A stretch of 64,000 nucleotides of DNA from an uncultured bacterium. GTDB taxonomy: Bacteria; Desulfobacterota; BSN033; UBA1163. This document shows positions 1 to 8,195 of the stretch, piece by piece; position 1 is the stretch's first letter, and each line of letters begins with the position of its first letter. The translations under genes and the position numbers were made by a program. The stretch is from contig CALLAL010000025.1 in the NCBI GenBank assembly GCA_938002255.1, forward strand, positions 1 through 64,000. Direction: 5' to 3'. The notes under the pieces were generated by a model. The model was not told where the DNA came from. It searched no databases and saw nothing but the letters and a program-made list of their open reading frames with translations.

Positions 1-1
1 T

Positions 2-139
2 CACTATCTGCCTCATCCCAAATGTGAAGTTTATGATCTACAAGGAAGAGAAAAAATTATGGGAATTCCATCTATGAATGATGAGTTAAAAAATATCCAT
101 AAATCGTTTCCCAAATGTACACAAATGATCTTTACGTAA
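2..139 (+). CDS. C-terminal end of an unrecognised protein (partial)
   Basis: An open frame enters from the left edge and runs for 45 codons to a TAA at 137-139. The visible tail begins HYLPHPKCEVYDLQGREKIM and ends KCTQMIFT, with two cysteines. I do not recognise a family from this fragment. The frame has normal-looking residue composition, is followed by an AT-rich stretch and then the first repeat element, and nothing on the other strand competes with it. It could be the end of a real gene on the plus strand or a chance open frame. Confidence 0.4.
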   Translation, partial: HYLPHPKCEVYDLQGREKIMGIPSMNDELKNIHKSFPKCTQMIFT

Positions 140-161
140 CACATTTTTTTTTAAAATTTTT

Positions 162-372
162 GTAACCCATCAGTTATGTGGTGTTTTCGGTTTAAAAGGG
201 TTGGAACGTTCCCCCTCCAAAACCTTGAATAGCGGTTATAAAAGGTTACCCTCATCGGGACCCTCAGGCCCTTTGAATCGGATTTTTTTGAATCAGATTG
301 GGTCGTTTTGACGAACAGAGGTGTCGCTACAAGGTTTTTCCGAAGTAACCTCCCAACCATTGAGGGGGCGGT
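162..372. repeat. MITE-like element, copy 1 (decayed)
   Basis: This stretch is clearly homologous to the three better copies in the window. It shares the GGTTTAAAAGGGTTGGAACG segment, the CCTTTGAATCGGATTTTTTT segment and the GGTCGTTTTGACGAACAGAG segment. Its left end reads GTAACCCATCAGT, with changes from the intact GTAACCCCTCAGT. Its right end has lost the poly-T tract and is reduced to a weak match around 360-372. No target duplication is visible, so this is an old copy and its right boundary is approximate. Confidence 0.85.
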
Positions 373-497
373 GTTGTGATGATTCTTGAGCAAGATCGGG
401 AACGGTGATGGGGATAGTATCTATCCCTTGCGGTGGCAAGGTCTGTAATGATAAAAATAACTAATAATATCAATAGAATAGAAATAAATCGTTTCGT
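327..497 (-). pseudogene. Small exported peptide gene with ACG in start position, 3' end inside MITE copy 1
   Basis: On the minus strand a strong ribosome binding site GGAGGT (506-511) stands 8 nt before an open frame of 56 codons ending in TAG at 327-329. The N-terminus (KRFISILLILLVIFIITD, then LATARDRYYP) has the basic, hydrophobic and small-residue order of a signal peptide. The codon at the expected start is ACG (497-495), not ATG, GTG or TTG. The last 15 or so codons lie inside the right end of MITE copy 1, so the original C-terminus is lost. I read this as a short secreted-protein gene disabled by a start mutation and the insertion; initiation at ACG cannot be excluded. The family is unknown. 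Confidence 0.45.
411..427. repeat. Short perfect inverted repeat
   Basis: GGGATAG-TAT-CTATCCC forms a 7 bp perfect stem with a 3 nt loop. It lies inside the disrupted small exported-peptide frame. It has no T-tract suited to a terminator, so its role is unknown. Confidence 0.35.
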
Positions 498-618
498 ATC
501 TCTTCACCTCCAAAATCCTTAAAATAAACAAAACCGCTTTTTTAATTTATTTCGACGAATTTATGGTCCGTTTTATTTATAACATCAATAATTGTAATTC
601 CAGATAAGTGAAGAAAGA

Positions 619-648
619 TTGACACGCAATATTTCCGAATTCTATAAT
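619..648 (+). promoter_or_regulatory. Sigma-70-type promoter of the UPF0280 gene
   Basis: TTGACA at 619-624 and TATAAT at 643-648 both match the consensus perfectly, with an 18 bp spacer. Transcription would begin near 655, which leaves about 28 nt before the ATG at 683 and only about 13 nt before the TTG at 668. This supports the ATG start. The rest of 373-618 is AT-rich and holds only the disrupted small frame and a short hairpin. Confidence 0.8.
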
Positions 649-682
649 GATTTAATCTATCAAAAAATTGAATATTTTAGCG

Positions 683-1405
683 ATGTATGAAAAGCGAACC
701 TATCGAAATTTAGTTAAATCGGATGACCTTATTAAATTTGAAGTCATCGTCAAGGAAACCGACCTTCTCATTCGTGCAGAAAAAGATCTTTCCCATAAAG
801 CAAGAGAGTCAGTGCTTAAATACCGAAATCAGCTTGAAACCTATATGACTATGGATCCATCCTTTAAAAAGAGTCTCATCCCTATTGAAGAAAAACCTTA
901 TTCTACGGAAATCATTAAAGAAATGATTAAGGCTTCCTTTTTGACCCATGTTGGTCCTATGGCAGCGGTGGCCGGGGCTATTTCTGAGGCAGTTTATAGA
1001 GATTTAAAACACTGTTCCAACGAACTGATCATCGAAAATGGTGGAGATATCTATCTATCAACCTCTAAGGAGCGAACTGTCGGGATTTATGCGGGTTTTT
1101 CCCCATTGAGCATGAAGATTGGAATCGTCATTGATCCCTATACCTCTCCACTTGCAATCTGCACCTCTTCTGGAACGGTTGGTCATTCCTTAAGCTTTGG
1201 AAAGGCAGATGCTGTATGCGTTCTTTCTAAATCAGGAGCCCTTGCGGATGCAGCAGCCACGGCCATTGGCAATATGATCCAAACAAAGGAAGACATCGAA
1301 CAGGGTTTAACAAGAGGAAAAGAGATCGAAGGAATTTCAGGTGTTTTAATTATCCTTGGAGAAAAAATCGGGGTATGGGGAGAGATCAGGTTGATCAAGT
1401 TATGA
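683..1405 (+). CDS. UPF0280 family protein (ApbE-like fold)
   Basis: A 240-residue protein with the hallmarks of the UPF0280 family, which is related to the ApbE/FAD-flavinyl-transferase superfamily. Visible motifs are THVGPMAAVAGAISE, IENGGDIYL and CTSSGTVGHSLSFGKADAV. No biochemical role is established for the family; in ApbE-type proteins equivalent Gly- and Asp-rich motifs bind FAD and metal. I chose ATG 683 because members commonly begin MYExRTYRxxV and the promoter at 619-648 fits it; a TTG 15 nt upstream is the alternative. It is followed by a 60 nt gap and mtaB. No signal peptide is visible, so it is probably cytoplasmic. Confidence 0.85.
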   Translation: MYEKRTYRNLVKSDDLIKFEVIVKETDLLIRAEKDLSHKARESVLKYRNQLETYMTMDPSFKKSLIPIEEKPYSTEIIKEMIKASFLTHVGPMAAVAGAISEAVYRDLKHCSNELIIENGGDIYLSTSKERTVGIYAGFSPLSMKIGIVIDPYTSPLAICTSSGTVGHSLSFGKADAVCVLSKSGALADAAATAIGNMIQTKEDIEQGLTRGKEIEGISGVLIILGEKIGVWGEIRLIKL

Positions 1406-1465
1406 GTTTGACATGAAATGGCCTATATCTTTTAAGAGGACTTCAAAAAGCACTCAAAGGATGAG

Positions 1466-2791
1466 ATGAAGACCGTTTCGATTGCAACGATTGGATGTAA
1501 AGTCAACCAGTTTGAATCCGAAGCTCTAAGGGCTCAACTTCAAGAACAAGGCTACGACCTTGTCCCTTTTGAATCAGGGGCAGACATTTCAATTATCAAT
1601 ACCTGTACGGTTACCCATCGAGCAGATTTTGATTCAAAGCAGAGGGTAAGAAAAGCCCTCCGAAAGAACCCCAATACCTTGGTTATCGTAACCGGATGTT
1701 ATTCGCAGGTGGCGTCAGAAGACTTTGCCCGGATGGAAGGAGTGGCCTATCTCCTGGGAAACAGGGAAAAACAACGTATCCCAACTCTTCTTCCACGGAT
1801 GGTGAGAGGTGAATTGCCGAAGATTCAGGTAAGCGATATTCACCAAGAGAAGACTTTTGTGGAAATGCCTGTCCAGACCTTTCATCAACACACACGAGCC
1901 TTTCTTAAAATTCAGGATGGATGCAATAGCCACTGTTCCTACTGCATCGTCCCCCAGGCGAGAGGGCCATCGAGAAGTCTTTCGTTAACCAAGATTATGG
2001 ATCATCTGAAGAATCTGAAAGACAGGGGATATAAAGAGGTAGTGCTCACCGGCGTTCACATTGGCTCTTATGGATGGGACTTTCAGCCTCCCTGTACCTT
2101 AGAGACATTGCTTCAAAGAATCGAGACCGGGGATACTCCTAACCGCATTCGACTCAGTTCAATTGAGCCTCTCGATTTTTCAGAGGATCTTATCCAGATT
2201 CTCTCCCAATCGACCAAGATCTGTCCCCATATCCACCTTCCCATCCAGAGCGCAGACGATGAGATCTTAAGGAGGATGGGAAGAGGGTATGAACAATCTT
2301 TTCTCCGCAAACTCATTGAACGATTGGTTCGATCTATTCCCGATGTTTCAATCGGTGCCGACTTGATGGTAGGATTTCCCGGAGAGACGGAGAAGAGATT
2401 CAAAAACACTTATCAATTTATTGAGTCCCTCCCCTTTTCCTATCTTCATGTCTTCCCTTTTTCCAGAAGAAAAGGAACTCTTGCGGCCCAGTTCGCCGAC
2501 CAGATCGATTCAAAAGAGATCAGGCACAGGGCGGAGAGGATGAGAGAATTAGGAAGGCAGAAACGACGAGCTTTTTATCGCCAATTTCTTAACCGGACGT
2601 TACGCATGCTGGTGGAGGATCGAAGAGAGAAAGGATCAAACAGATGGAAGGGACTCTCGCAGAACTATATTCCTATTTATCTTGTCAATGGTCTGGATTT
2701 GGCTCTGGCGAACCAGGAAGAGAACGTGAGGGTCACGGCATGGAATGATCGGGGGGTCTTTGGGCTTTTGGCGGAGGGATGGCATGGATGA
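1466..2791 (+). CDS. mtaB: tRNA t6A37 methylthiotransferase MtaB
   Basis: A 441-residue radical SAM methylthiotransferase that would convert t6A to ms2t6A at tRNA position 37. The N-terminal UPF0004 domain has its three cluster cysteines in IGCKVNQFES, INTCTVTHRAD and VTGCYSQ. The radical SAM core has CNSHCSYCIVPQARG (CX3CX2C) near residue 153. The IGCKVNQ signature and the lack of the RimO SLGCPKN motif point to the MtaB branch and not MiaB or RimO. A TRAM-like tail follows. The stop overlaps the rnc start by 8 bp, so the two are likely translationally coupled. A second relative, rimO, lies at 56837-58186. Confidence 0.93.
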   Translation: MKTVSIATIGCKVNQFESEALRAQLQEQGYDLVPFESGADISIINTCTVTHRADFDSKQRVRKALRKNPNTLVIVTGCYSQVASEDFARMEGVAYLLGNREKQRIPTLLPRMVRGELPKIQVSDIHQEKTFVEMPVQTFHQHTRAFLKIQDGCNSHCSYCIVPQARGPSRSLSLTKIMDHLKNLKDRGYKEVVLTGVHIGSYGWDFQPPCTLETLLQRIETGDTPNRIRLSSIEPLDFSEDLIQILSQSTKICPHIHLPIQSADDEILRRMGRGYEQSFLRKLIERLVRSIPDVSIGADLMVGFPGETEKRFKNTYQFIESLPFSYLHVFPFSRRKGTLAAQFADQIDSKEIRHRAERMRELGRQKRRAFYRQFLNRTLRMLVEDRREKGSNRWKGLSQNYIPIYLVNGLDLALANQEENVRVTAWNDRGVFGLLAEGWHG

Positions 2792-3515
2792 AGAGAGAAT
2801 CCAATCGTTGAAGCAACTGGAGGAGCACTTGGGGTATCAATTCAAGGAAAAGAAATGGCTGGATCGGGCGCTCACCCATCAATCCTTTATCCATCAAACC
2901 CATGCTACTGATCATGTTTCAAATGAAGTTCTTGAATACCTTGGGGATGCTGTTTTAGCCCTTGCTGTAAGCCACCTTCTTCTTCATCAATTCCCCGATG
3001 CTCGGGAAGGAACCCTTTCCATGTGGAGAGCCCATCTGGTCAAACGAAGCTCCCTGGTCTTTTTTTCAAAACAGCTTCGATTGGACCAGTTTCTCCTTTT
3101 TGGAAAGAGCGAAATTCTCGATGGTGGCGCAAAAAAGGCATCGATTCTGGCCAATGCCTATGAGGCAGTGATTGGAGCCATTTACATGGATGGCGGATAT
3201 GATCAGGCGTTACGGGTCGTTCAAAACCATCTGGAACCCTACTTGGGATCGTATCATGTTTCGCTACTTCCCTCTCATGATTATAAGAGTCTTCTTCAAA
3301 CTTATTCTCAAAAAACGTTTGGGCTAACCCCTCGATACTCTGTTCTTAAAGAATCAGGACCAGAGCATGAGAAACAGTTTCAGGCCTCTGTTGTGATTGG
3401 AGGCAACATCAAGGGAACAGGCTGGGGAAGGAGCAAGAAGTTGGCTGAACAGGAAGCCGCTAGGAACGCCCTTACCAAATTGGAGCTTCAAAGATCAGAA
3501 TCGAAAGAAATTTAG
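2784..3515 (+). CDS. rnc: Ribonuclease III
   Basis: A 243-residue double-strand-specific endoribonuclease that processes rRNA precursors and structured mRNAs. The catalytic domain carries the signature NEVLEYLGDAVLALAVSHLL and the second acidic patch in NAYEAVIGAIYMDGGYDQ. A C-terminal dsRNA-binding domain (about residues 170-240) ends with GRSKKLAEQEAARNAL. I chose ATG 2784 because it gives MDEERIQSL, a typical beginning, and has GGAGGG just upstream; the frame stays open further upstream inside mtaB. The gene lies in an mtaB-rnc-radical SAM arrangement with short or overlapping junctions. Confidence 0.95.
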   Translation: MDEERIQSLKQLEEHLGYQFKEKKWLDRALTHQSFIHQTHATDHVSNEVLEYLGDAVLALAVSHLLLHQFPDAREGTLSMWRAHLVKRSSLVFFSKQLRLDQFLLFGKSEILDGGAKKASILANAYEAVIGAIYMDGGYDQALRVVQNHLEPYLGSYHVSLLPSHDYKSLLQTYSQKTFGLTPRYSVLKESGPEHEKQFQASVVIGGNIKGTGWGRSKKLAEQEAARNALTKLELQRSESKEI

Positions 3516-3564
3516 ATTTGATCTGCTCTGGGTTTTGAGTGTCGTTTGGGTGTGGGAGGTTAGA

Positions 3565-4605
3565 TTGCCGCCACAAATCCTTCCCATTTTTCTTCCCCAT
3601 TTTGGATGTCGTTACCGCTGTCTCTTTTGTAATCAACAAATGATTGCTAAAGAAATTCTTTCCCCCACAGAGGTTAAAGTGCGGATCGAAGCCTTCCTTC
3701 ATTGTTTTCCGTCTGGTCCTGAGAATCGAGAAAAACAGATTGCTTTCTACGGTGGGAGTTTTACAGCACTGAGCCAAGAAGATCAGATTGCCTATCTCAA
3801 AGAGGTTCAACCCTTTCTTTCATCAGGTCAAATGGATTCCATTCGTCTTTCCACAAGACCTGATGCTCTGGATGAAGGCGCCTTAGAGACACTTAAAACC
3901 TATGGCGTGAAGACGATTGAGGTCGGAGTCCAATCGATGTTCGATGACATTCTCCTTCTTTCGCAAAGGGGCCACTGTGCTGAGGAGTCCGTCCTGGCTA
4001 TTAGACGGCTGAAAGAATGGAAGTTTGAGGTGGGGGTCCATCTGATGATCGGCCTTCCAGGGGATAGGTTGGATTATTTTCTTTGTACCCTCGATCGGAT
4101 CATCGAGCTTCAACCCAATTTTGTAAGAATCCATCCCACCCTCGTTTTGAGGGGTGCACCCCTTGAAATCCTCTGGAGGAAAAAGAAATATTTTCCTTTG
4201 TCGCTTGAGGAGGCTGTTCAGTGGTTAAAAAAAGGGGTGCTCAAATTGGAAAAAGCCTCATTGCCACTTATCAGGATTGGCCTTCAACCCACTCAGGAAC
4301 TCGAGGAACATCTGTTGGCAGGACCCTTTCATCCTGCCCTTCATCAACTGGTCGATTCAGCCATCTTTTATGATATGGCCGAAGGGCTGCTCCAGAATCA
4401 TTTGAAGGATGTTGAGCCTGTTTTCATTTGCCATTCAAAAGATCTATCAAATTTAAAGGGACAGAGGAATGAGAATATCCATAGGCTCAAAAATCACTTC
4501 AGGCTTAAAAGCCTTTTCATTCTTCACAATCAGGAGGTTAAAAGAGGTAGTCTTAGTCTCCAAACAAAAGAGGGGACGATTTCGGTTGAAAGAGTGGCAT
4601 TTTAA
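3565..4605 (+). CDS. Elp3-like radical SAM protein without acetyltransferase domain
   Basis: A protein of about 346 residues with the radical SAM motif CRYRCLFC (CX3CX2C), the glycine motif AFYGGSFTA, and STRPDALD and VGVQSMFDDILLLSQRGH as found in the Elp3/COG1243 group. The C-terminal GNAT domain of true Elp3 is missing, so its substrate is unknown. The start is uncertain: TTG 3565 with GGGAGGT 6 nt before it gives MPPQILPIFLPHFGC, while the frame itself is open back into rnc. It directly follows rnc with a 49 nt gap. Genes of this kind often sit next to rnc in related bacteria, but a functional link is unproven. Confidence 0.75.
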   Translation: MPPQILPIFLPHFGCRYRCLFCNQQMIAKEILSPTEVKVRIEAFLHCFPSGPENREKQIAFYGGSFTALSQEDQIAYLKEVQPFLSSGQMDSIRLSTRPDALDEGALETLKTYGVKTIEVGVQSMFDDILLLSQRGHCAEESVLAIRRLKEWKFEVGVHLMIGLPGDRLDYFLCTLDRIIELQPNFVRIHPTLVLRGAPLEILWRKKKYFPLSLEEAVQWLKKGVLKLEKASLPLIRIGLQPTQELEEHLLAGPFHPALHQLVDSAIFYDMAEGLLQNHLKDVEPVFICHSKDLSNLKGQRNENIHRLKNHFRLKSLFILHNQEVKRGSLSLQTKEGTISVERVAF

Positions 4606-4629
4606 GTCTTTCCTTTACTCTTTTCTCTT

Positions 4630-4687
4630 CGAGGTTTTTCCGAAGGGATCTCCCAGCCCCTTTGGGTTACGTTCACTGAGGGGTTAC
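4630..4687. repeat. MITE-like element, right-end remnant
   Basis: Fifty-eight bases match the right end of the repeat family: GAGGTTTTTCCGAAG, then CTCCCAGCCCC (CTCCCAACCC in full copies), then the perfect terminal repeat TTCACTGAGGGGTTAC ending at 4687. The left two thirds and the left terminal repeat are absent. The remnant lies between the radical SAM gene and the rlpA promoter. Confidence 0.8.
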
Positions 4688-4706
4688 GTTTTTGAATTGA
4701 ACTTTA

Positions 4707-4735
4707 TTGAAATCAATAGGTTCCTTGTGTATAAT
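4707..4735 (+). promoter_or_regulatory. Sigma-70-type promoter of rlpA
   Basis: TTGAAA at 4707-4712 and TATAAT at 4730-4735 are separated by 17 bp. The -35 box begins 20 bp after the end of the MITE remnant. It would give a leader of about 70 nt ahead of rlpA. Confidence 0.75.
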
Positions 4736-4809
4736 TACCCTATTTTAATCCCCTCCATCCTATTTCAGGAAAATGTCGGTGACGGATTTGGTAGGGGAGT
4801 GTAGATGAC

Positions 4810-5505
4810 ATGTGGAAATTAATCCTCATTGCCTTCCTTTTTCTCTTGGTTGATTGTGCTCCAAAGCAACGTGTGATCATTGGCAAACAGGTGGACCCTT
4901 TGCGTGAAAAGAGCTCAGGGGAAGGTCGAATGGACCGGGTTTCTCCAGTTGAGAAGCGGGAGTCCCGGGAAGTGCAATATGGGATCGCCTCATGGTATGG
5001 AGGGGAATTTCACGGAAGACGAACGTCAAGTGGCGAAATTTATGATATGTTTGACCTCACCTGTGCTCATAATACTCTCCCCTTGGGAACTTTAGTCATG
5101 GTTACCAATCTTGAAAACGGAAAATCTGTGGAGTTGAGAGTAAATGATCGGGGCCCTTTTCTAAAGGAGAGAATCATCGATGTCTCCTATGCGGCGGCCC
5201 AGATTCTTGGTATGTGGGGAAAAGGCACTGCCCCGGTGAAGGTAGAGTGGGTAGGTTCTCCGATTGCGGAATTGGTGGAACGGTTTCATCTCCAGATTGG
5301 TTCGTTCACAGATGAGGCAAGAGCAAAAGACCTGGCCCTGGAATTAAAGAAAAATTTTGATCAGGTGTATGTAGCTACAATCGAGACACAAACGCAACGA
5401 TACCACCGGGTAAGAATAGGGCCATTTGATAAGAGAGAAGCGGCCCTGCCGTTGGCTGAAAAACTGATCCAGATGGGATATCAGGTTCTGTTGACCAGCC
5501 GTTAA
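4810..5505 (+). CDS. rlpA: RlpA-family septal lytic transglycosylase / SPOR protein
   Basis: A 231-residue exported protein. The N-terminus (MWKLILIAFLFLLVDC) is a signal sequence that may be a lipoprotein signal with Cys16, although the Asp before Cys is unusual in a lipobox. The double-psi beta-barrel domain (about 55-145) has the RlpA motifs ASWYGGEFHGRRTSSGE, TCAHNTLPLGT and VRVNDRGPF-like VNDRGPF, which include the acidic and histidine residues associated with lytic transglycosylase activity on peptidoglycan lacking stem peptides. A SPOR domain (about 157-230) targets denuded septal glycans. It has its own promoter and stands apart from the transporter downstream. Confidence 0.9.
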   Translation: MWKLILIAFLFLLVDCAPKQRVIIGKQVDPLREKSSGEGRMDRVSPVEKRESREVQYGIASWYGGEFHGRRTSSGEIYDMFDLTCAHNTLPLGTLVMVTNLENGKSVELRVNDRGPFLKERIIDVSYAAAQILGMWGKGTAPVKVEWVGSPIAELVERFHLQIGSFTDEARAKDLALELKKNFDQVYVATIETQTQRYHRVRIGPFDKREAALPLAEKLIQMGYQVLLTSR

Positions 5506-5597
5506 GACCATGTTTGGGTGAGGGAAAGGTCTTTATTCCTCTACACCATCCATGGACAAAGGTTCCTTCTCATAGATAAACATTTTTCCAGAGTTGC

Positions 5598-7232
5598 ATG
5601 AAGATTAAAATTCTGCTGTTCCTTCCTCCACTCCTCTTTCTCATTGTCCTTGGTGTCAATCTCCTTTTCGTTAGCTTTCGACCGCCCCAGAAGGTGAATC
5701 AACTGATCATGAGCTCCATCGGCGATGCCTCTTTTCTCAATCCGATTCTGGCTCAGGATTCAGCCTCAAGTGAGATCAATTCCCTTATCTTCAGCGGGCT
5801 CATCAAATATGATCGAGAGCTTCGGAACTTTGTAGGAGTCTTAGCCGAATCGTGGAAAGTGGAAGATGGCGAGGAACCGACGATTACCTTCTTTTTGCGG
5901 AAGGGGGTTCGGTGGCATGATGGAAAAGAGTTTACAGCCCATGATGTTCAATTCACCTATGATAAAATTATGGATGAGAAGACCAATACGGTGAGACGAA
6001 GTGACTATGAACTGGTCAAGAAAGCAGAGGTACGGGATCCTTACACCTTTAAGGTGACTTACCGACAGCCCTTTTCTCCGGGGTTAGGGACCTGGAGTAT
6101 CGGAATCATCCCCCGGCATCTTCTGGAAAAGGAAGACATCAACACCACCGCCTTTAACCGTAAACCCATCGGCACAGGTCCTTTCCGCTTTGTGGAGTGG
6201 GTAACCGATGAAAAGATCGTCGTTGAAGCCAATCCCGATTATTTTGAAGGGAAACCTGGCCTTGATCGAATCATCTACCGGATTATTCCCGAAACCTCCT
6301 TAAGCGAAATGGAGCTTCTCACCAAGGGGATTGATTATTACGGGGTTCTTCCCCACCAATACAGCCGTATGAAAGAGGTTCCTTATCTCAAAATCTACTC
6401 TCAACCTGTTTTCAGTTACACCTATCTCGGCTATAATCTGGTCAATCCCCTCTTTCAGGACAGACGGGTCCGGAGGGCATTCACTCATGCGATCAACCGG
6501 GAGGAGCTTGTCCAGTATGTCCTTTACGGTTTTGGAGCTGTGATCAGCGGACCCTTCCCGAACCACCTCTGGTATTACAACCCGAATGTAAAACCGCTTC
6601 CTTATGATCCCCAGAAAGCGCGTGAACTTCTGTCCGAAGCCGGCTGGAAAGACAGGGATGGAGACGGCATTCTGGATAAGGACGGTAAACCTTTTCGGTT
6701 CAAATTGATCACGAATAGCGGAAATGATGTTCGCCGTGATGTCGGTGTGCTGGTTCAGCGGCAGCTCAGGGAATTGGGCATCGATGTGATCTTTGAAACC
6801 TATGAATGGAGCATCTTCCTTAAGAACTTCATCAATCCGAGGCATTTCGATGCCTGTATCCTGGGCTGGGGTCTCTCTCCGGATCCGGATGATTATATGA
6901 TCTGGCATTCAAGCCAGATCGAAAAAGGCTTTAATTTTATCTCCTATCGCAATCCCGAGGCGGATCGTCTCTGGGAAGAGGGGAGAAGACAATACGATAT
7001 GAAAAAGAGACAGGAGATCTACTGGCGGCTCCATGAGTTGATTGCTGAGGATCAGCCCTATACCTTTCTCTACATGCCCTTGGGTCTCTCTGCTCTTCAG
7101 AGAAAATTTTTTTTGAAGGAAAAGGATGAGAAGGGAAACGAGGTCCTTCAGGAGATTCGACTGGAGAAGGCGGGTTTGATGTACGATCTGATCAAGTGGA
7201 CCGTTCCGAAAGGCATTGTTCTGGAGCAATAG
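5598..7232 (+). CDS. Peptide/nickel ABC transporter substrate-binding protein (SBP_bac_5)
   Basis: A 544-residue extracytoplasmic solute-binding protein of the DppA/OppA type. An N-terminal membrane segment (about residues 4-26) has no lipobox cysteine, so the protein may be anchored by an uncleaved helix or released. The family hallmark WHDGKEFTAHDVQFTYDKI is near residue 110, followed by GTGPFRFVEW and the NREELVQYVLYGFG region. It captures oligopeptides or related solutes for the permease genes that follow: the first permease starts 3 nt after its stop. The exact ligand cannot be told from sequence. The ribosome binding site is weak. Confidence 0.9.
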   Translation: MKIKILLFLPPLLFLIVLGVNLLFVSFRPPQKVNQLIMSSIGDASFLNPILAQDSASSEINSLIFSGLIKYDRELRNFVGVLAESWKVEDGEEPTITFFLRKGVRWHDGKEFTAHDVQFTYDKIMDEKTNTVRRSDYELVKKAEVRDPYTFKVTYRQPFSPGLGTWSIGIIPRHLLEKEDINTTAFNRKPIGTGPFRFVEWVTDEKIVVEANPDYFEGKPGLDRIIYRIIPETSLSEMELLTKGIDYYGVLPHQYSRMKEVPYLKIYSQPVFSYTYLGYNLVNPLFQDRRVRRAFTHAINREELVQYVLYGFGAVISGPFPNHLWYYNPNVKPLPYDPQKARELLSEAGWKDRDGDGILDKDGKPFRFKLITNSGNDVRRDVGVLVQRQLRELGIDVIFETYEWSIFLKNFINPRHFDACILGWGLSPDPDDYMIWHSSQIEKGFNFISYRNPEADRLWEEGRRQYDMKKRQEIYWRLHELIAEDQPYTFLYMPLGLSALQRKFFLKEKDEKGNEVLQEIRLEKAGLMYDLIKWTVPKGIVLEQ

Positions 7233-7235
7233 GAT

Positions 7236-8195
7236 ATGGTTCAATATCTCATTCGACGACTCCTCTATACGTTCGTCACGCTTGTCGGGATTAGCATCAT
7301 CTCCTGGGTAATCATTACCCAGGCCCCTGGAAGCCCGATTGCCATCACCCTCGATCCAAAAGTTTCTCCAAAGATTGTCGAACAGATGGAAAAAAATTAT
7401 GATCTGGACAAACCCATCTACCAGCAATATTTCCTCTGGCTAAAACGCCTGTTCACCGGCAAACTCTATTCCTTTAAAGATGGAAGGCCTGTCCTTGAAA
7501 AGATCGGTGAGCGGATAGGCAATACGCTTCTTCTCAATGTTGTGTCCATTCTCATCATCTTTTCTCTGGCGATTCCTCTTGGGATCTTTTCTGCCAGAAA
7601 GCAATATACCTTTTTCGATAACCTCGGAACCTTTGGCGCCTATCTTGGCATCTCCATCCCCGGATTCTGGCTTGCCTACCTCCTCATTCTTGGCACGGTC
7701 AAGCTTTTTGGGTATCCTGTGCTCGGGATGAGATCTTTTGTGACGGAGGGATTCTCCTCCCTGGAGATAGTGATGGATCGACTCTGGCATCTGATGCTTC
7801 CCTCGATCATCCTGGCCATTGGTGGAATCGCTGCGCTTTCACGTTATACCCGCTCCAGTATGCTTGAGGTGATCCGACAGGACTATATCCGCACGGCTAA
7901 AGCCAAGGGGCTTCCAGAGGAAGAAGTCTATTACAGACACGCCTTACGAAACGCACTGCTTCCGATCGTAACGCTCTTTGGATTTCTCATTCCAGGACTC
8001 ATCGGAGGCTCCATCATCATGGAGACAGTCTTTGCCTGGCCTGGAATCGGACGGCTCGCCTATCAAGCTGTGTTAGCAAGGGATTATCCAGTGGTGATGA
8101 CCATCAATACGATTTCAGCAGTTCTCGTTCTGATCGGAAATTTTATTGCCGATCTGCTTTACGCCGTTGTTGATCCGAGGATCCGATACCAATGA
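7236..8195 (+). CDS. dppB: Peptide ABC transporter permease, DppB type
   Basis: A 319-residue inner-membrane permease with about six transmembrane segments. The N-terminus MVQYLIRRLLYTFVTLVGIS is typical of DppB/OppB. The cytoplasmic EAA loop is visible as DYIRTAKAKGLPEEEVYYRHALRN-like sequence near residues 210-233, which contacts the ATPase subunits. It follows the binding-protein gene by 3 nt and its stop overlaps the dppC start by 4 bp (ATGA), so the unit is probably one transcript. The dpp name reflects family position only, not tested specificity. Confidence 0.92.
   Translation: MVQYLIRRLLYTFVTLVGISIISWVIITQAPGSPIAITLDPKVSPKIVEQMEKNYDLDKPIYQQYFLWLKRLFTGKLYSFKDGRPVLEKIGERIGNTLLLNVVSILIIFSLAIPLGIFSARKQYTFFDNLGTFGAYLGISIPGFWLAYLLILGTVKLFGYPVLGMRSFVTEGFSSLEIVMDRLWHLMLPSIILAIGGIAALSRYTRSSMLEVIRQDYIRTAKAKGLPEEEVYYRHALRNALLPIVTLFGFLIPGLIGGSIIMETVFAWPGIGRLAYQAVLARDYPVVMTINTISAVLVLIGNFIADLLYAVVDPRIRYQ

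Noticed and set aside
151-393. 80-codon minus-strand frame across MITE copy 1, and similar frames at 35695-36009 and 35871-36107 across copy 4
   Set aside because: They start or end inside the repeat, differ between copies by frame changes, and have no ribosome binding site. They arise from the repeat sequence itself.
3472-3810. Minus-strand frame of 112 codons opposite the rnc/radical SAM junction
   Set aside because: It overlaps two well-supported genes, and its composition looks like a reverse-strand shadow.
4469-4804. 111-codon plus-strand frame across the end of the radical SAM gene and the MITE remnant
   Set aside because: Its first third is a shadow of the radical SAM gene in another frame and the rest crosses the repeat remnant and the rlpA promoter.
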